Shown here one piece after another: positions 43,301 through 50,465 of a DNA stretch of 64,000 bases. Position 1 is the first letter of the stretch, and the number at the start of each line of letters is the position of its first letter. Origin of the DNA: an uncultured bacterium (GTDB lineage Bacteria; Hydrogenedentota; Hydrogenedentia; Hydrogenedentales; CAILVY01); contig CALEDJ010000007.1 in NCBI GenBank assembly GCA_937951485.1, forward strand, positions 62,001 through 126,000, written 5' to 3'. A model generated the notes under the pieces. It had not been told where the DNA came from. It was given only the letters and a program-made list of their open reading frames with translations, and made no database searches. A program made the translations under genes and the position numbers.

Positions 43301-43952
43301 CTACGGTGGTCTCGACCATGTCATCGCCTCGGACCGTGACATCAACATTCTGGTGCTGGACACAGAGGTATACTCCAATACCGGCGGGCAATGCTCGAAG
43401 GCGACGCCGCGCGCAGCGGTCGCGAAGTTCGCCGCGGCCGGCAAACCGGTCGGCAAGAAAGACCTTGCGCTCATGGCAATGACCTATGGCACGGCATATG
43501 TGGCCAAGGTGGCCATGGGTGCCAACGACGTCCATACGGTCCGCGCCTTCCGGGAAGCGGAGGCCTACAAAGGCCCTTCGCTGCTCATTGCATACAGCCA
43601 CTGCATCGCCCACGGCTACAACCTGACCATGGGGCTGGAGCAACAAAAGGCCGCGGTTCAATCCGGGCACTGGCCGCTGTTTCGCTATAACCCCGACTTA
43701 TGCAAGGAAGGCAAGAATCCGTTCCAATTGGATTCCAAGGCGCCCACGCTGCCTTTGGAAAAATACATCTACAACGAGACGCGCTACAAGATGCTGGCGC
43801 TGAGCAGTCCCGAGACCGCAAAGAAACTGCTGCAGCAGGCCGAAGCCGACGTGTTGCAGCGCTGGCGGCTGTATGAATACCTTGCCGCGATGCCCAAATG
43901 GTCGCAGGAAGAGGCCGCCGAGAAGATAGAAACCGCCACGACGAATCAATGA
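40350..43952 (+). CDS. nifJ: Pyruvate:ferredoxin (flavodoxin) oxidoreductase
   Basis: A 1200-residue single-chain PFOR, which oxidises pyruvate to acetyl-CoA and CO2 and passes electrons to ferredoxin or flavodoxin. Domains in order: the N-terminal half-site ('NDVAAIYPITPSSGMGEWAD'), the PFOR II/gamma domain, a ferredoxin-like domain with two 4Fe-4S motifs ('CIQCGKCALVCPHAVI' and 'CTGCGLCVQACP') near residues 695-770, and a C-terminal TPP domain with a further cluster ('SGCCAGCGETPY') and 'GDGWAYDIGYGGLDHVI...NTGGQCSKATPRAA'. All cluster Cys look intact. Length is normal for the family. ATG 40350 follows GGAG. The enzyme is oxygen-sensitive, which suggests an anaerobic or microaerobic life. 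It is followed by a DHOD-like gene. Confidence 0.97.
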   Translation: MSRPMITIDGNEAVARIAYLTNDVAAIYPITPSSGMGEWADQWASEGKKNIWGAVPVVVEMQSEAGAAGAVHGALQTGALTTTFTASQGLMLMLPNMYKIAGELTSCVIHVSARTLASQALSIFGDHSDVMAARSTGFALLSSSSVQESGDFALIAQAASLESRIPFIHFFDGFRTSHEVNKTEELTEEDVRAMIDDEFVRAHRARAMSPDHPVVRGTAQNPDVYFQCREAVNPFYNACPGIVQKAMDKLGALVGRHYHLFDYVGAPDADRVMVIMGSGAEAAHEVVEFLANQREKVGVVKVRLFRPFSSTDFVRALPKTVQKIAVLDRTKEPGSAGEPLYLDVMASVAQGLASGIAPFTTMPRIVGGRYGLSSKEFTPGMIKGVLDELKKDNPKNGFTVGIVDDVTHTSLEYDPNFSTEDPGTVRAIFYGLGADGTVGANKNSIKIIGEDTPNYAQGYFVYDSKKSGSMTVSHLRFGPRPIKSIYLITKANFVACHQFTFVDRYNVLQCAEPGATFLLNSPYGPEEVWDHLPRTIQREIIDKKLKFYVIDAVKVAREAGMGGRINTVMQTCFFAISGILPREEAIEAIKQSIKKTYGRRGESIVQKNWAAVDMSLDHLHQVQVPDKVSSAFDFRPPVPEEAPDFVKEVTARIIAGEGDNLPVSAFPVDGTFPTATTRWEKRNIGLEVPIWDPDVCIQCGKCALVCPHAVIRAKIYDPKTLENAPDTFRSAEPKWREFKDLRFTLQISPEDCTGCGLCVQACPAKNKREVRLKAINMEPILKVREQECANWRFFESIPEFDRLKVNTSTVKDVQLLQPLFEFSGCCAGCGETPYVKLVSQLFGDRAYVANATGCSSIYGGNLPTTPWAVNGEGRGPTWSNSLFEDNAEFGFGMRVSIDKQNEYAKLLLRQLENTVGTQLVEEILQADQSDEAGIKAQRERVALLKQKLQGSETPEARELLSVADMLVRKSVWIMGGDGWAYDIGYGGLDHVIASDRDINILVLDTEVYSNTGGQCSKATPRAAVAKFAAAGKPVGKKDLALMAMTYGTAYVAKVAMGANDVHTVRAFREAEAYKGPSLLIAYSHCIAHGYNLTMGLEQQKAAVQSGHWPLFRYNPDLCKEGKNPFQLDSKAPTLPLEKYIYNETRYKMLALSSPETAKKLLQQAEADVLQRWRLYEYLAAMPKWSQEEAAEKIETATTNQ

Positions 43953-44009
43953 CCGGGGAAATGAATGCGGCGCACAGATTGACGGCGCGCCGGCAGCAGG
44001 AGACAAATC

Positions 44010-45011
44010 ATGGTTGATACGAACACGAAATACCTGGGATTGACGCTCAGAAACCCGCTGGTGGTGTCGCCATCGCCCCTGAGCCAGTCGCTGGACAATA
44101 TCCGACATATGGAAGACGCCGGCGCGGGGGCCGTGGTGCTGCATTCGCTCTTTGAGGAACAACTCACCTATGACAGCCACGCGTTGAACGCCAATCTGTG
44201 TCAGGGCGAGGAAACCTTCGCCGAGGCATTGACCTATTTCCCCCACATGAGCGAGTTCAAGATGGGGCCGGAGGGATACTTGGAACACCTGCGTCAGGCC
44301 AAGGAAGCGGTGGATATCCCCATTATCGGCAGTCTGAACGGCGTTTCAAGCGGTGGGTGGCTGGAATACGCCCGGCGTATCGAGGAGGCAGGCGCGGACG
44401 CGCTGGAACTCAATGTCTATTACATCCCGACGTCCGTGGACATGACGGGGGAATATGTGCGCGACCTCCACGTCAATATTGTGCGTGATGTCAAGGCAAA
44501 CGTGAAAATACCCGTGGCCGTCAAAATCAGTCCGTTTTTCAGCGCCCTCGCGTATGTCGCGCGGCTCCTGTCCCAAGCCGGCGCCGACGGGCTGGTGATT
44601 TTCAACCGCTTCTATCAGCCCGACTTCGATCTGGAAAATCTCGAGGTGAAACCCAACCTGAGGCTCAGTTCCTCCGGCACGCTGCGCCTGCGCCTGCGAT
44701 GGGCCGCCATTCTCTATGGCCGCATCACGTCAGACATCGCCATCACCGGCGGCGTGCATACCCCGGAAGATGTGATTAAGTGCATGATGGCGGGCGCCAA
44801 GGTCGCCATGACCACCAGCGCACTCCTGAAACACGGCATTGATCATCTCAGTGTATTGCGCGACGGCGTGGTGCGGTGGATGGAGGAACACGAGTACGAT
44901 TCCATCGAAATGATGCAGGGCAGCATGAGCCAGAAATCCGTCGCCGAACCCGCCGCCTTCGAGCGCGCCAACTACATCAATATTCTCACGAGTTACACCG
45001 CGGAAATGTAA
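44010..45011 (+). CDS. Dihydroorotate dehydrogenase-like flavoprotein
   Basis: A 333-residue TIM-barrel FMN protein of the class 1 dihydroorotate dehydrogenase type. Motifs are '[18 protein letters not shown]', '[11 protein letters not shown]', '[12 protein letters not shown]', '[16 protein letters not shown]' and '[19 protein letters not shown]' (FMN phosphate site). The catalytic-loop cysteine or serine of true PyrD is not evident in '[13 protein letters not shown]', and the length fits the PyrD-like family often found next to nifJ. It lies 57 bases downstream of nifJ with CAGGAG before ATG 44010. Its real substrate is unknown; pyrimidine synthesis is not implied by the context. Confidence 0.85.
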   Translation: MVDTNTKYLGLTLRNPLVVSPSPLSQSLDNIRHMEDAGAGAVVLHSLFEEQLTYDSHALNANLCQGEETFAEALTYFPHMSEFKMGPEGYLEHLRQAKEAVDIPIIGSLNGVSSGGWLEYARRIEEAGADALELNVYYIPTSVDMTGEYVRDLHVNIVRDVKANVKIPVAVKISPFFSALAYVARLLSQAGADGLVIFNRFYQPDFDLENLEVKPNLRLSSSGTLRLRLRWAAILYGRITSDIAITGGVHTPEDVIKCMMAGAKVAMTTSALLKHGIDHLSVLRDGVVRWMEEHEYDSIEMMQGSMSQKSVAEPAAFERANYINILTSYTAEM

Positions 45012-45070
45012 TATTCGGCGACACCCTGACGAAAGAGACCTCTGAAACGAAAGAGCAATGCCGCGTCTTT

Positions 45071-45090
45071 GCTGCCGTGTTGTCGGCAGC
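45071..45090. terminator. Hairpin between convergent genes
   Basis: GCTGCCG (45071-45077) and CGGCAGC (45084-45090) form a 7-bp stem between the ends of the DHOD-like and MBL genes. There is no clear T-run, so function as a terminator is uncertain. Confidence 0.3.
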
Positions 45091-45100
45091 CGCGCCCACG

Positions 45101-45664
45101 TCATGGATTAAAGAAAGGGTTATGCCGCCGCTCGATGGCGATGGTGCTTGACGGCCCGTGGCCGGGATGAACCTCGTAGTGGTCGGGCAGCGCGAACAGA
45201 TGTTCGCGGATGGCCGCAACCTGCCGGTCCGCATTGACGCGCGAACTTGTGCCGCCCACGGAACCGGCGAAAAGGGCGTCGCCGGTGAATACCATTCCCG
45301 GAATGATCAGGCAGATGCCCTCCAGGGTGTGGCCGGGCGTGGCGACCACCCGGCCTGCGATATTGCCGATGGCCAAAGCGTCGCCATGCGCAAGCCGCCG
45401 GCAGTGTTGCCCATCCGCCGTGCCGGAACCGCTGTACGCGGTCGCGCCGGTTGCGGCAATCGCCTGGCGCAGCCCGGCGGTGTGGTCGTAATGGTCATGC
45501 GTGATGAAAACCTTTGTAAGGCTAAGGGCATGGTCCTGCAGGCACTGTTCTATCCGTACATCCCAATCGCCCGCATCCACCAGCAAAGCCTCGCTGGTTT
45601 CTTCGCAGCCCACGAGATAGGCATTGGCCTCGTTCACTTCCAGAAGGAAATGTTCGAAAATCAT
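45101..45664 (-). CDS. Glyoxalase II-like metallo-beta-lactamase fold hydrolase
   Basis: A 187-residue MBL-fold hydrolase. Metal motifs are 'THDHYDHTAG' (HxHxDH), His in 'VVATPGHTLEGICL', Asp in 'VFTGDALFAGSVG' and a final His in 'EVHPGHGPSS'. The compact size and 'GDALFAGSVGGT' fit the YcbL/GloB-like thioesterase group. ATG 45664 lies within the stop of the upstream pentapeptide gene (ATGA overlap), with GGAGGG upstream, so the two are translationally coupled. Substrate unknown; S-lactoylglutathione or another thioester is possible. Confidence 0.9.
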   Translation of the reverse strand: MIFEHFLLEVNEANAYLVGCEETSEALLVDAGDWDVRIEQCLQDHALSLTKVFITHDHYDHTAGLRQAIAATGATAYSGSGTADGQHCRRLAHGDALAIGNIAGRVVATPGHTLEGICLIIPGMVFTGDALFAGSVGGTSSRVNADRQVAAIREHLFALPDHYEVHPGHGPSSTIAIERRHNPFFNP

Positions 45665-46263
45665 CGCTTCACACCCTCCATTTTCGCGTTTTCGAAATTG
45701 GCTTCGCCGCGTGCGTCGGTGAAGTCCGTCCCGCGCAGGTCCGCGCGGCGAAATATCGCGCGCTGGATGTTCGCCCCTCGAAACAACGCTTTTGCAAACC
45801 GGGCGTTGCCTGGCCGCGAATAATACAGGTCCGCCCCGGAGAAATCCGCTCCCTCTCCAGACGCACCCACAAGATTGGCGCGGCACAGCCGCGCATTCAG
45901 CAGTTTCGCCCCTGTCAGGACGGCACCGCCCAGCACCGCCAATTCCAGATTGGCGCCGCTGAGGTCCGCACCGGTCAGATTGGCGTCGTCCAGAAAAGCG
46001 CGCCGCAAATCCGCATGGCGCAGGTCGGCATTGCGCAGACATGCGCCGGACAGCCGTGCACCGCGCAGGTCCGCCCCGTGCAAAGCCATTCCGGAAAGGT
46101 CTATGCACGACAACCAGGCATTCGCCAGACCTTTCTCGCGCAATGCCGCAACGAAGACCGCCTTGTCCGCCAGATGCTCCCAACAATGCTGCGCGCCCGT
46201 CAAGGCAAATGCGCTGCAGCCGGGATATACGCAGGATTCCGGATTGTAATGTGTACCCCGCAT
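45661..46263 (-). CDS. Pentapeptide-repeat protein with N-terminal Cys/His motif
   Basis: A 200-residue protein. Residues ~50-190 are a right-handed quadrilateral beta-helix built of A(D/N)LxX pentapeptides ('ADLRGARLSGACLRNADLRH', 'ANLTGADLSGANLELAVLGG' and similar). The first 30 residues carry C11-x4-C16-x10-C27-x2-H30, a likely metal-binding knuckle not usual for the family. It overlaps the MBL hydrolase gene by four bases. GGAGG precedes ATG 46263. Function unknown; pentapeptide proteins often mediate protein contacts or mimic DNA. Confidence 0.88.
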   Translation of the reverse strand: MRGTHYNPESCVYPGCSAFALTGAQHCWEHLADKAVFVAALREKGLANAWLSCIDLSGMALHGADLRGARLSGACLRNADLRHADLRRAFLDDANLTGADLSGANLELAVLGGAVLTGAKLLNARLCRANLVGASGEGADFSGADLYYSRPGNARFAKALFRGANIQRAIFRRADLRGTDFTDARGEANFENAKMEGVKR

Positions 46264-46323
46264 CGTTCCTCCATCGTTTTGCTGTGACTACGTTTCAGAC
46301 GAACGAATTGAAAACAAAAGAAC

Positions 46324-46345
46324 GCCCGGCTTTTTCAAGCCGGGC
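46324..46345 (-). terminator. Intrinsic terminator of the PqaA-like gene
   Basis: GCCCGGCTT (46324-46332) and AAGCCGGGC (46337-46345) form a perfect 9-bp stem with loop TTTC. On the minus strand the stem is followed by the T-rich sequence GTTCTTTTGTTTTC. It lies 80 bases downstream of the stop at 46425. Confidence 0.85.
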
Positions 46346-46424
46346 GCTCAGTGTATCGTGTGTGGCCATCGCACGCAAAACTACGCTTGCCACACCCCGT
46401 GCGCCATAAAAGATGCGCTGCCTG

Positions 46425-48251
46425 TCACGCCGGTGCTGGCCCAGGACAATAATTGTCTTCGCTCATGCCCGGGCAATAGTGGTACCCCCCCATATTGTAA
46501 AACTGGATGGCGCGCAGCACTTCTGACAAACTTATCACCCAGTCCTGCGGATTATAGTCACTGCTGTGGGGTGGGCAATCATAGTTTCCACCGTGGCCCG
46601 GTATATATCCATCCTCAAGCGGATTCTCTGGATCATCGCAGGAGTATCCACCGACGTTGAATAACTGGATAATACGCAGCAGTTCCTGAATACCAATGCG
46701 CCAGTCCGGAGGATTATAGTCCGCCGCATGGAAATAGGGGCCCTCGCCTTCACCCTCGCCTTCACCTTCGCCTTCACCCTCGCCTTCACCCTCGCCTTCG
46801 CCCTCACCCTCGCCTTCGCCTTCACCCTCGCCTTCGCCTTCACCCTCGCCCTCGCCTTCGCCTTCGCCCTCGCCCTCGCCTTCGCCGCCGAAAGGCAGCC
46901 ACGCGGGGGTTACACACGTTTGGGTACAAAATTCCATTCCGCTCGCATAAACCAACTGCACATAGAAGGCTGTCCACCCTTCGTCAGGGGTTTCCACCTC
47001 AGCGAAGTATTCGCCGCTGCCGGGGGTGGTTTCGCTGATCGGCGTGCTGGTCCAATAGGGGCCGCTGCCGTCATACCATCTGAAATCACGGGCGGCGGGA
47101 TTCGTGGCCTTCCAAAGATAGACGGAAGAGACCGGGTCCACGACCTGCACGCGGACGGCGTTATCTCCCTCGAAGGTCCAGGAAAACTGCGGCAGGGCCT
47201 GACCACGCGCGACGACCAGATAGTAGTTGAGCAGACCAAGGATGGCGTTCATGTCCACGTCCATGCCGTGGCCGCTGTTGGGCGCGTAATACAGATGTTT
47301 CGTGCCGGGGAGATCATCAAAGTAAAACTGCGATGAATCCAGCACGAAGAATTCATCGCCCGTGGCATTGATGATGAATTTCGGCATGGTATAGCGATCA
47401 CGGTATTCGTAGGGATCAACAATCCCGCGAAGGACAACGCCTTCCGGGGTATCCATGCGGTCGAAGATGTTGTAGTCCACATAGTCATGCACCGCGCTCG
47501 AGTATGCGCCATAGCATTTCCAGTGGTGTTCCATGGAGGGCTTCATGTTGAGCACGTCAATCACGATGGGCGCGCAGGCCACCACGCGCGGGTCCACGGC
47601 GGTGGTCAGCCAGGTGGTCCAGCCGCGCTTGGAAGCGCCGCCGACCACGAACTTGTTCGCGGTGATACCGTGATAGGTCGCCGCGATGTCGGCGATGGCG
47701 TCCATGGCACGCACGGCGCTTTTGGTCATGGGCAGCAGGGCGGGCCATGTGGCGTCGCCGGTGGCCAGATATTTGTCGAAACTCCACGCGATCAGCGCAT
47801 CTTCCGATCGGTTTTGATTGTCTTCCAGACTGCGAATAGGCTGGTTCGGCACCTGCTCAAGAAAGGCCAGCATGCTTCCTGTCAGGGATGCAGCAAGCCC
47901 AAGATACGGCTCCAGATTGGTGGCGGCATCGTTGTTGTTGCCGCCGCTGATCACCAGCAGCGTTGTGTCCACCTGGAGCGTGTTGGGAATCACAATCGTG
48001 AGCCAATGCCGCCACAGGGTGTGGTTCACCTCCGATGCAGAACGCCATGTCTGTGAGGTCAGCCGCACCACATAGCGCGTATATCCGGGAACAGGCACAT
48101 ACGTGCTACTGGAAATCGAATAGGTATAAGATGGGTCCGGCGCGGCCACATAGTCGTCCAGCGGGGTCGCCAACGCTCCGGGGCCGGGGAGCAGCATTGC
48201 AAGGCAGGCGCAAAGACACATAATCACGGGGAGGGGGCAGCGCGTGAACAT
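46425..48251 (-). CDS. Secreted PhoPQ-activated pathogenicity-related (PqaA-like) protein with Glu-Gly linker and dockerin-like repeats
   Basis: A 608-residue secreted protein with a signal peptide (residues ~1-28). Residues ~35-470 match the PhoPQ_related family, an alpha/beta-hydrolase type: 'VISGGNNNDAATNLEPYL', nucleophile Ser207 in 'VVGGASKRGWTTWLT' and a His in 'APNSGHGMD'. A Glu-Gly linker follows (hexanucleotide tract at 46741-46884, ~24 units). The C-terminus has two similar ~30-residue units, 'DYNPPDWRIGIQELLRIIQ' then 'FNVGGYSC', and 'DYNPQDWVISLSEVLRAIQ' then 'FYNMGGYHYC', resembling dockerin/EF-hand repeats. AAGGAG precedes ATG 48251. The tail probably anchors or sorts the protein outside the cell, but this is inference. 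Confidence 0.82.
   Translation of the reverse strand: MFTRCPLPVIMCLCACLAMLLPGPGALATPLDDYVAAPDPSYTYSISSSTYVPVPGYTRYVVRLTSQTWRSASEVNHTLWRHWLTIVIPNTLQVDTTLLVISGGNNNDAATNLEPYLGLAASLTGSMLAFLEQVPNQPIRSLEDNQNRSEDALIAWSFDKYLATGDATWPALLPMTKSAVRAMDAIADIAATYHGITANKFVVGGASKRGWTTWLTTAVDPRVVACAPIVIDVLNMKPSMEHHWKCYGAYSSAVHDYVDYNIFDRMDTPEGVVLRGIVDPYEYRDRYTMPKFIINATGDEFFVLDSSQFYFDDLPGTKHLYYAPNSGHGMDVDMNAILGLLNYYLVVARGQALPQFSWTFEGDNAVRVQVVDPVSSVYLWKATNPAARDFRWYDGSGPYWTSTPISETTPGSGEYFAEVETPDEGWTAFYVQLVYASGMEFCTQTCVTPAWLPFGGEGEGEGEGEGEGEGEGEGEGEGEGEGEGEGEGEGEGEGEGEGEGEGEGPYFHAADYNPPDWRIGIQELLRIIQLFNVGGYSCDDPENPLEDGYIPGHGGNYDCPPHSSDYNPQDWVISLSEVLRAIQFYNMGGYHYCPGMSEDNYCPGPAPA
46741..46884. repeat. Hexanucleotide tract encoding the Glu-Gly linker
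   Basis: About 24 six-base units (CCCTCG / CCTTCG / CCTTCA / CCCTCA on the plus strand) encode alternating Glu and Gly in the PqaA-like protein. Third-position variation shows selection for the dipeptide rather than recent slippage alone. The tract is in frame and may vary in length between strains. Confidence 0.92.
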
Positions 48252-48331
48252 ATGAAGGACTCCTTATTTTGATCAATGCAACGCAAAAAATGCGACATAG
48301 TCCGCACAATCTGCATATGCCAGGCAATTTC

Positions 48332-48361
48332 ATTATCCTTCAGGTCAGATCATTCTTACAA
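48332..48361 (-). promoter_or_regulatory. Probable promoter of the PqaA-like gene
   Basis: On the minus strand TTGTAA (48361-48356) and GATAAT (48337-48332) are spaced by 18 bases. The leader would be about 75 bases to ATG 48251. Confidence 0.4.
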
Positions 48362-48401
48362 ACGAGCCGCCCCTGCGCCGACTGACCCGAGCGGACTCAA
48401 A

Positions 48402-50192
48402 TCACTTCACAAGCACGACTTTGGCCATCGGGCATGCGCGGGCTTCGCCTGCGCCGGGGGTGAGTTCCGCCCAGTGCCGGGGGCGTTCGGGGCGGGAGGG
48501 GTCCCGATCATTCATGACAATGGTAAATCGGTAGTGATTAGCCGCGTGCAGGCGGAGTGGGGCGACTTCCGATGCGGGAAAAGCGGCTTCATAGACCGTG
48601 CGCCGTCCGTCCCGCTTGATCGCCAGACCAACCACGCTGTTCACGCTCTCGGACCGGCGGCCCGGGCCCTTGTACATGAATACCTCCGGGCCTTTCTGCG
48701 TCAGGGTCAGTCCCCATTCCCACTGGTCGAGAAAAAGTTGGACATTGTCCGCCAGCCACACAATATCGCCCGCGTAGGGTTGATGAAATTCGTCGTCTTC
48801 GGTCTCCACCGCAATGAAGACATTGTTCTCATCCCACATCAGGCGCACCTGGGACTGGAGGTCTTCCGCGTCCGTGATGTCGAAGGCGTAGGCATAGGTC
48901 AGCGGGATCGGCGCGGCATGCGCCCATTCCCCAAGGTCGCCGTCGAGCATCACCGGCGCCACGGCATAGGGGGAATGAATCACCGGAACCAGGTCAATTT
49001 CCTTCTCAATGCGCACCGGCTTCTCGGCACCCGGCGGCATGATTTCCGTGATGAAGGACGGCGCGGGAAAACGCACGGCCTCCGGTCCGTCGGCCCGGAT
49101 GTGGACGGCCATGCGCAGGCTTTCTTGCGGAGCGACGGAATACGCCATTTCCAAGGGTTCGACCTGCCAGCCGGTCGGGACGCGCCAGCGCAGGATGGAC
49201 GCAATCGGTTCCATGCAGGGATTCTCGAAGTGGATGTTGATTTGCCGGTCCAGCCCTTCGCCCAGGGGCACTTCGAGGGATTCAGACCGAAATGCGTTTT
49301 GCAGGCGACGCACCGCGTCCACTTGTTCCTGGGTGGCGACATCGGGAGGCAGCACCGATCCCGGGCGAATCACTGCCCAGTCCACCTCGTCGCCGCGCAC
49401 CCGCAGCAGCAGATAATGCTCAAAGCCGCCTTCCGCCTCCGGCGCGCGCACTTCTGAGCCGCCGCCTCCGGTGATGACATAGCGCACGCCGTCACGTTCA
49501 CCCCAATAGCGGTAATAATGCCAGTGCCCCGCGAAGACCACCTTCACGGGATACCCGCGAATCGCCTCGGCCACGTTGCCCCAGTTGGCGTCCCAATCCA
49601 TCGCAAAAAACGGTTCATGCAGGAAGAGAAAAATGTTTTTCGTCTTCGTATTTGCCAGATCCTCGCGCAGCCACGCGGTTTGTACGTCGGATATGCGCTG
49701 CGCCATGTCGAGTTCTTCCGAATTGAGGATGACAAAGCGCGAATTGCCGTAACTGAAGGCGTAGGTCAACGGGCCGACGCGCTCGGCATAGATTCGCTCC
49801 GATTCCGCGCAGGCGACATCGTGATTGCCCACAACGGGGAAGAAAGGCGCTTCACACTGCGCTATTACCCGCTCAAACTCATCCCATTGGGGGCCAAGCC
49901 CCTCCGCAGCGCCGCCGAGGATCAGGTCGCCGCAGTCAATCACGAAGGCCGGCCGCAACACATTCCATTCCTGGATCATCCGATGAAAGGCTTCCGGCAG
50001 GAAGATGGGTTCCATCGGCGCGGAATCGCCGAGAACCACGAAATCGAAATGGTCCGCACAGATCGGCGGGTTGGCGCGCAGTTGTTCAAAGGCCCGGTCC
50101 GCCAGGGTGGTTGGCGCGTCCGCGCCCCCTGTCGCCACCGCCAGCATCCCAACCGTCCATCCCAGCGCCAATCCGCGTAATACATGCCGCAT
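48402..50192 (-). CDS. Secreted metallophosphoesterase with C-terminal CBM9-like domain
   Basis: A 596-residue protein with a signal peptide (~1-25). The calcineurin-like domain (~45-290) shows 'FDFVVLGDSAP', 'FVIDCGDLILGG', 'FPVVGNHDVACAE', 'IFLFLHEPFFA' and 'KVVFAGHWHYYRYW'. The first motif is GDS rather than GDxH, a known variant. An Ig-like segment (~300-390) and a CBM9/DOMON-like domain (~400-580, 'MLDGDLGEWAHAAPIPL', 'NNVFIAVETEDDEF') complete it. GGGAGG precedes ATG 50192. The combination suggests an extracellular phosphoesterase that binds a carbohydrate or surface; substrate unknown. Confidence 0.85.
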   Translation of the reverse strand: MRHVLRGLALGWTVGMLAVATGGADAPTTLADRAFEQLRANPPICADHFDFVVLGDSAPMEPIFLPEAFHRMIQEWNVLRPAFVIDCGDLILGGAAEGLGPQWDEFERVIAQCEAPFFPVVGNHDVACAESERIYAERVGPLTYAFSYGNSRFVILNSEELDMAQRISDVQTAWLREDLANTKTKNIFLFLHEPFFAMDWDANWGNVAEAIRGYPVKVVFAGHWHYYRYWGERDGVRYVITGGGGSEVRAPEAEGGFEHYLLLRVRGDEVDWAVIRPGSVLPPDVATQEQVDAVRRLQNAFRSESLEVPLGEGLDRQINIHFENPCMEPIASILRWRVPTGWQVEPLEMAYSVAPQESLRMAVHIRADGPEAVRFPAPSFITEIMPPGAEKPVRIEKEIDLVPVIHSPYAVAPVMLDGDLGEWAHAAPIPLTYAYAFDITDAEDLQSQVRLMWDENNVFIAVETEDDEFHQPYAGDIVWLADNVQLFLDQWEWGLTLTQKGPEVFMYKGPGRRSESVNSVVGLAIKRDGRRTVYEAAFPASEVAPLRLHAANHYRFTIVMNDRDPSRPERPRHWAELTPGAGEARACPMAKVVLVK

Positions 50193-50290
50193 GGCCGAAT
50201 ACCTCCCGTGCCGTTGCCGTCGTGGCGTGATGTGAATGCCATGGTATCACGTCCATTACACGGCGTTCAGCCTGAGGTGCGGCCGGTCTT

Positions 50291-50465
50291 GGAGTACAGG
50301 CTTCAGCCTGTCAGTTCTGGAGTACAGGCGTTAGTCTGTCCCTGCTTGGCGAGCGGGGCCAAGCATTTTTTGTCGGACGGGTCGGACAGTGCATGGCCGC
50401 AATACCTTTCCCACTCCGCCCTCCGCCCGCCGCATACCCCATTCCGCATTCCGTACGGGGGCGGT
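50291..50465. repeat. Composite intergenic repeat, copy 1
   Basis: GGAGTACAGGCTTCAGCCTGTC (in two pieces: GGAGTACAGG and CTTCAGCCTGTC) at 50291-50312 and a diverged copy at 50319-50340 are followed by CCCTGCTTGGC, a TTTTTTGTCGGAC run with two 9-base units, and a CAATACC...CCGCATTCCG tail. The same order of parts occurs at 61360-61497. It lies between the metallophosphoesterase and GGDEF genes. Confidence 0.8.

Noticed and set aside
46728-47336. Hydrophobic Phe/Ala/Leu repeat frame on the plus strand
   Set aside because: It is the reverse reading of the Glu-Gly hexanucleotide tract and has no independent support.
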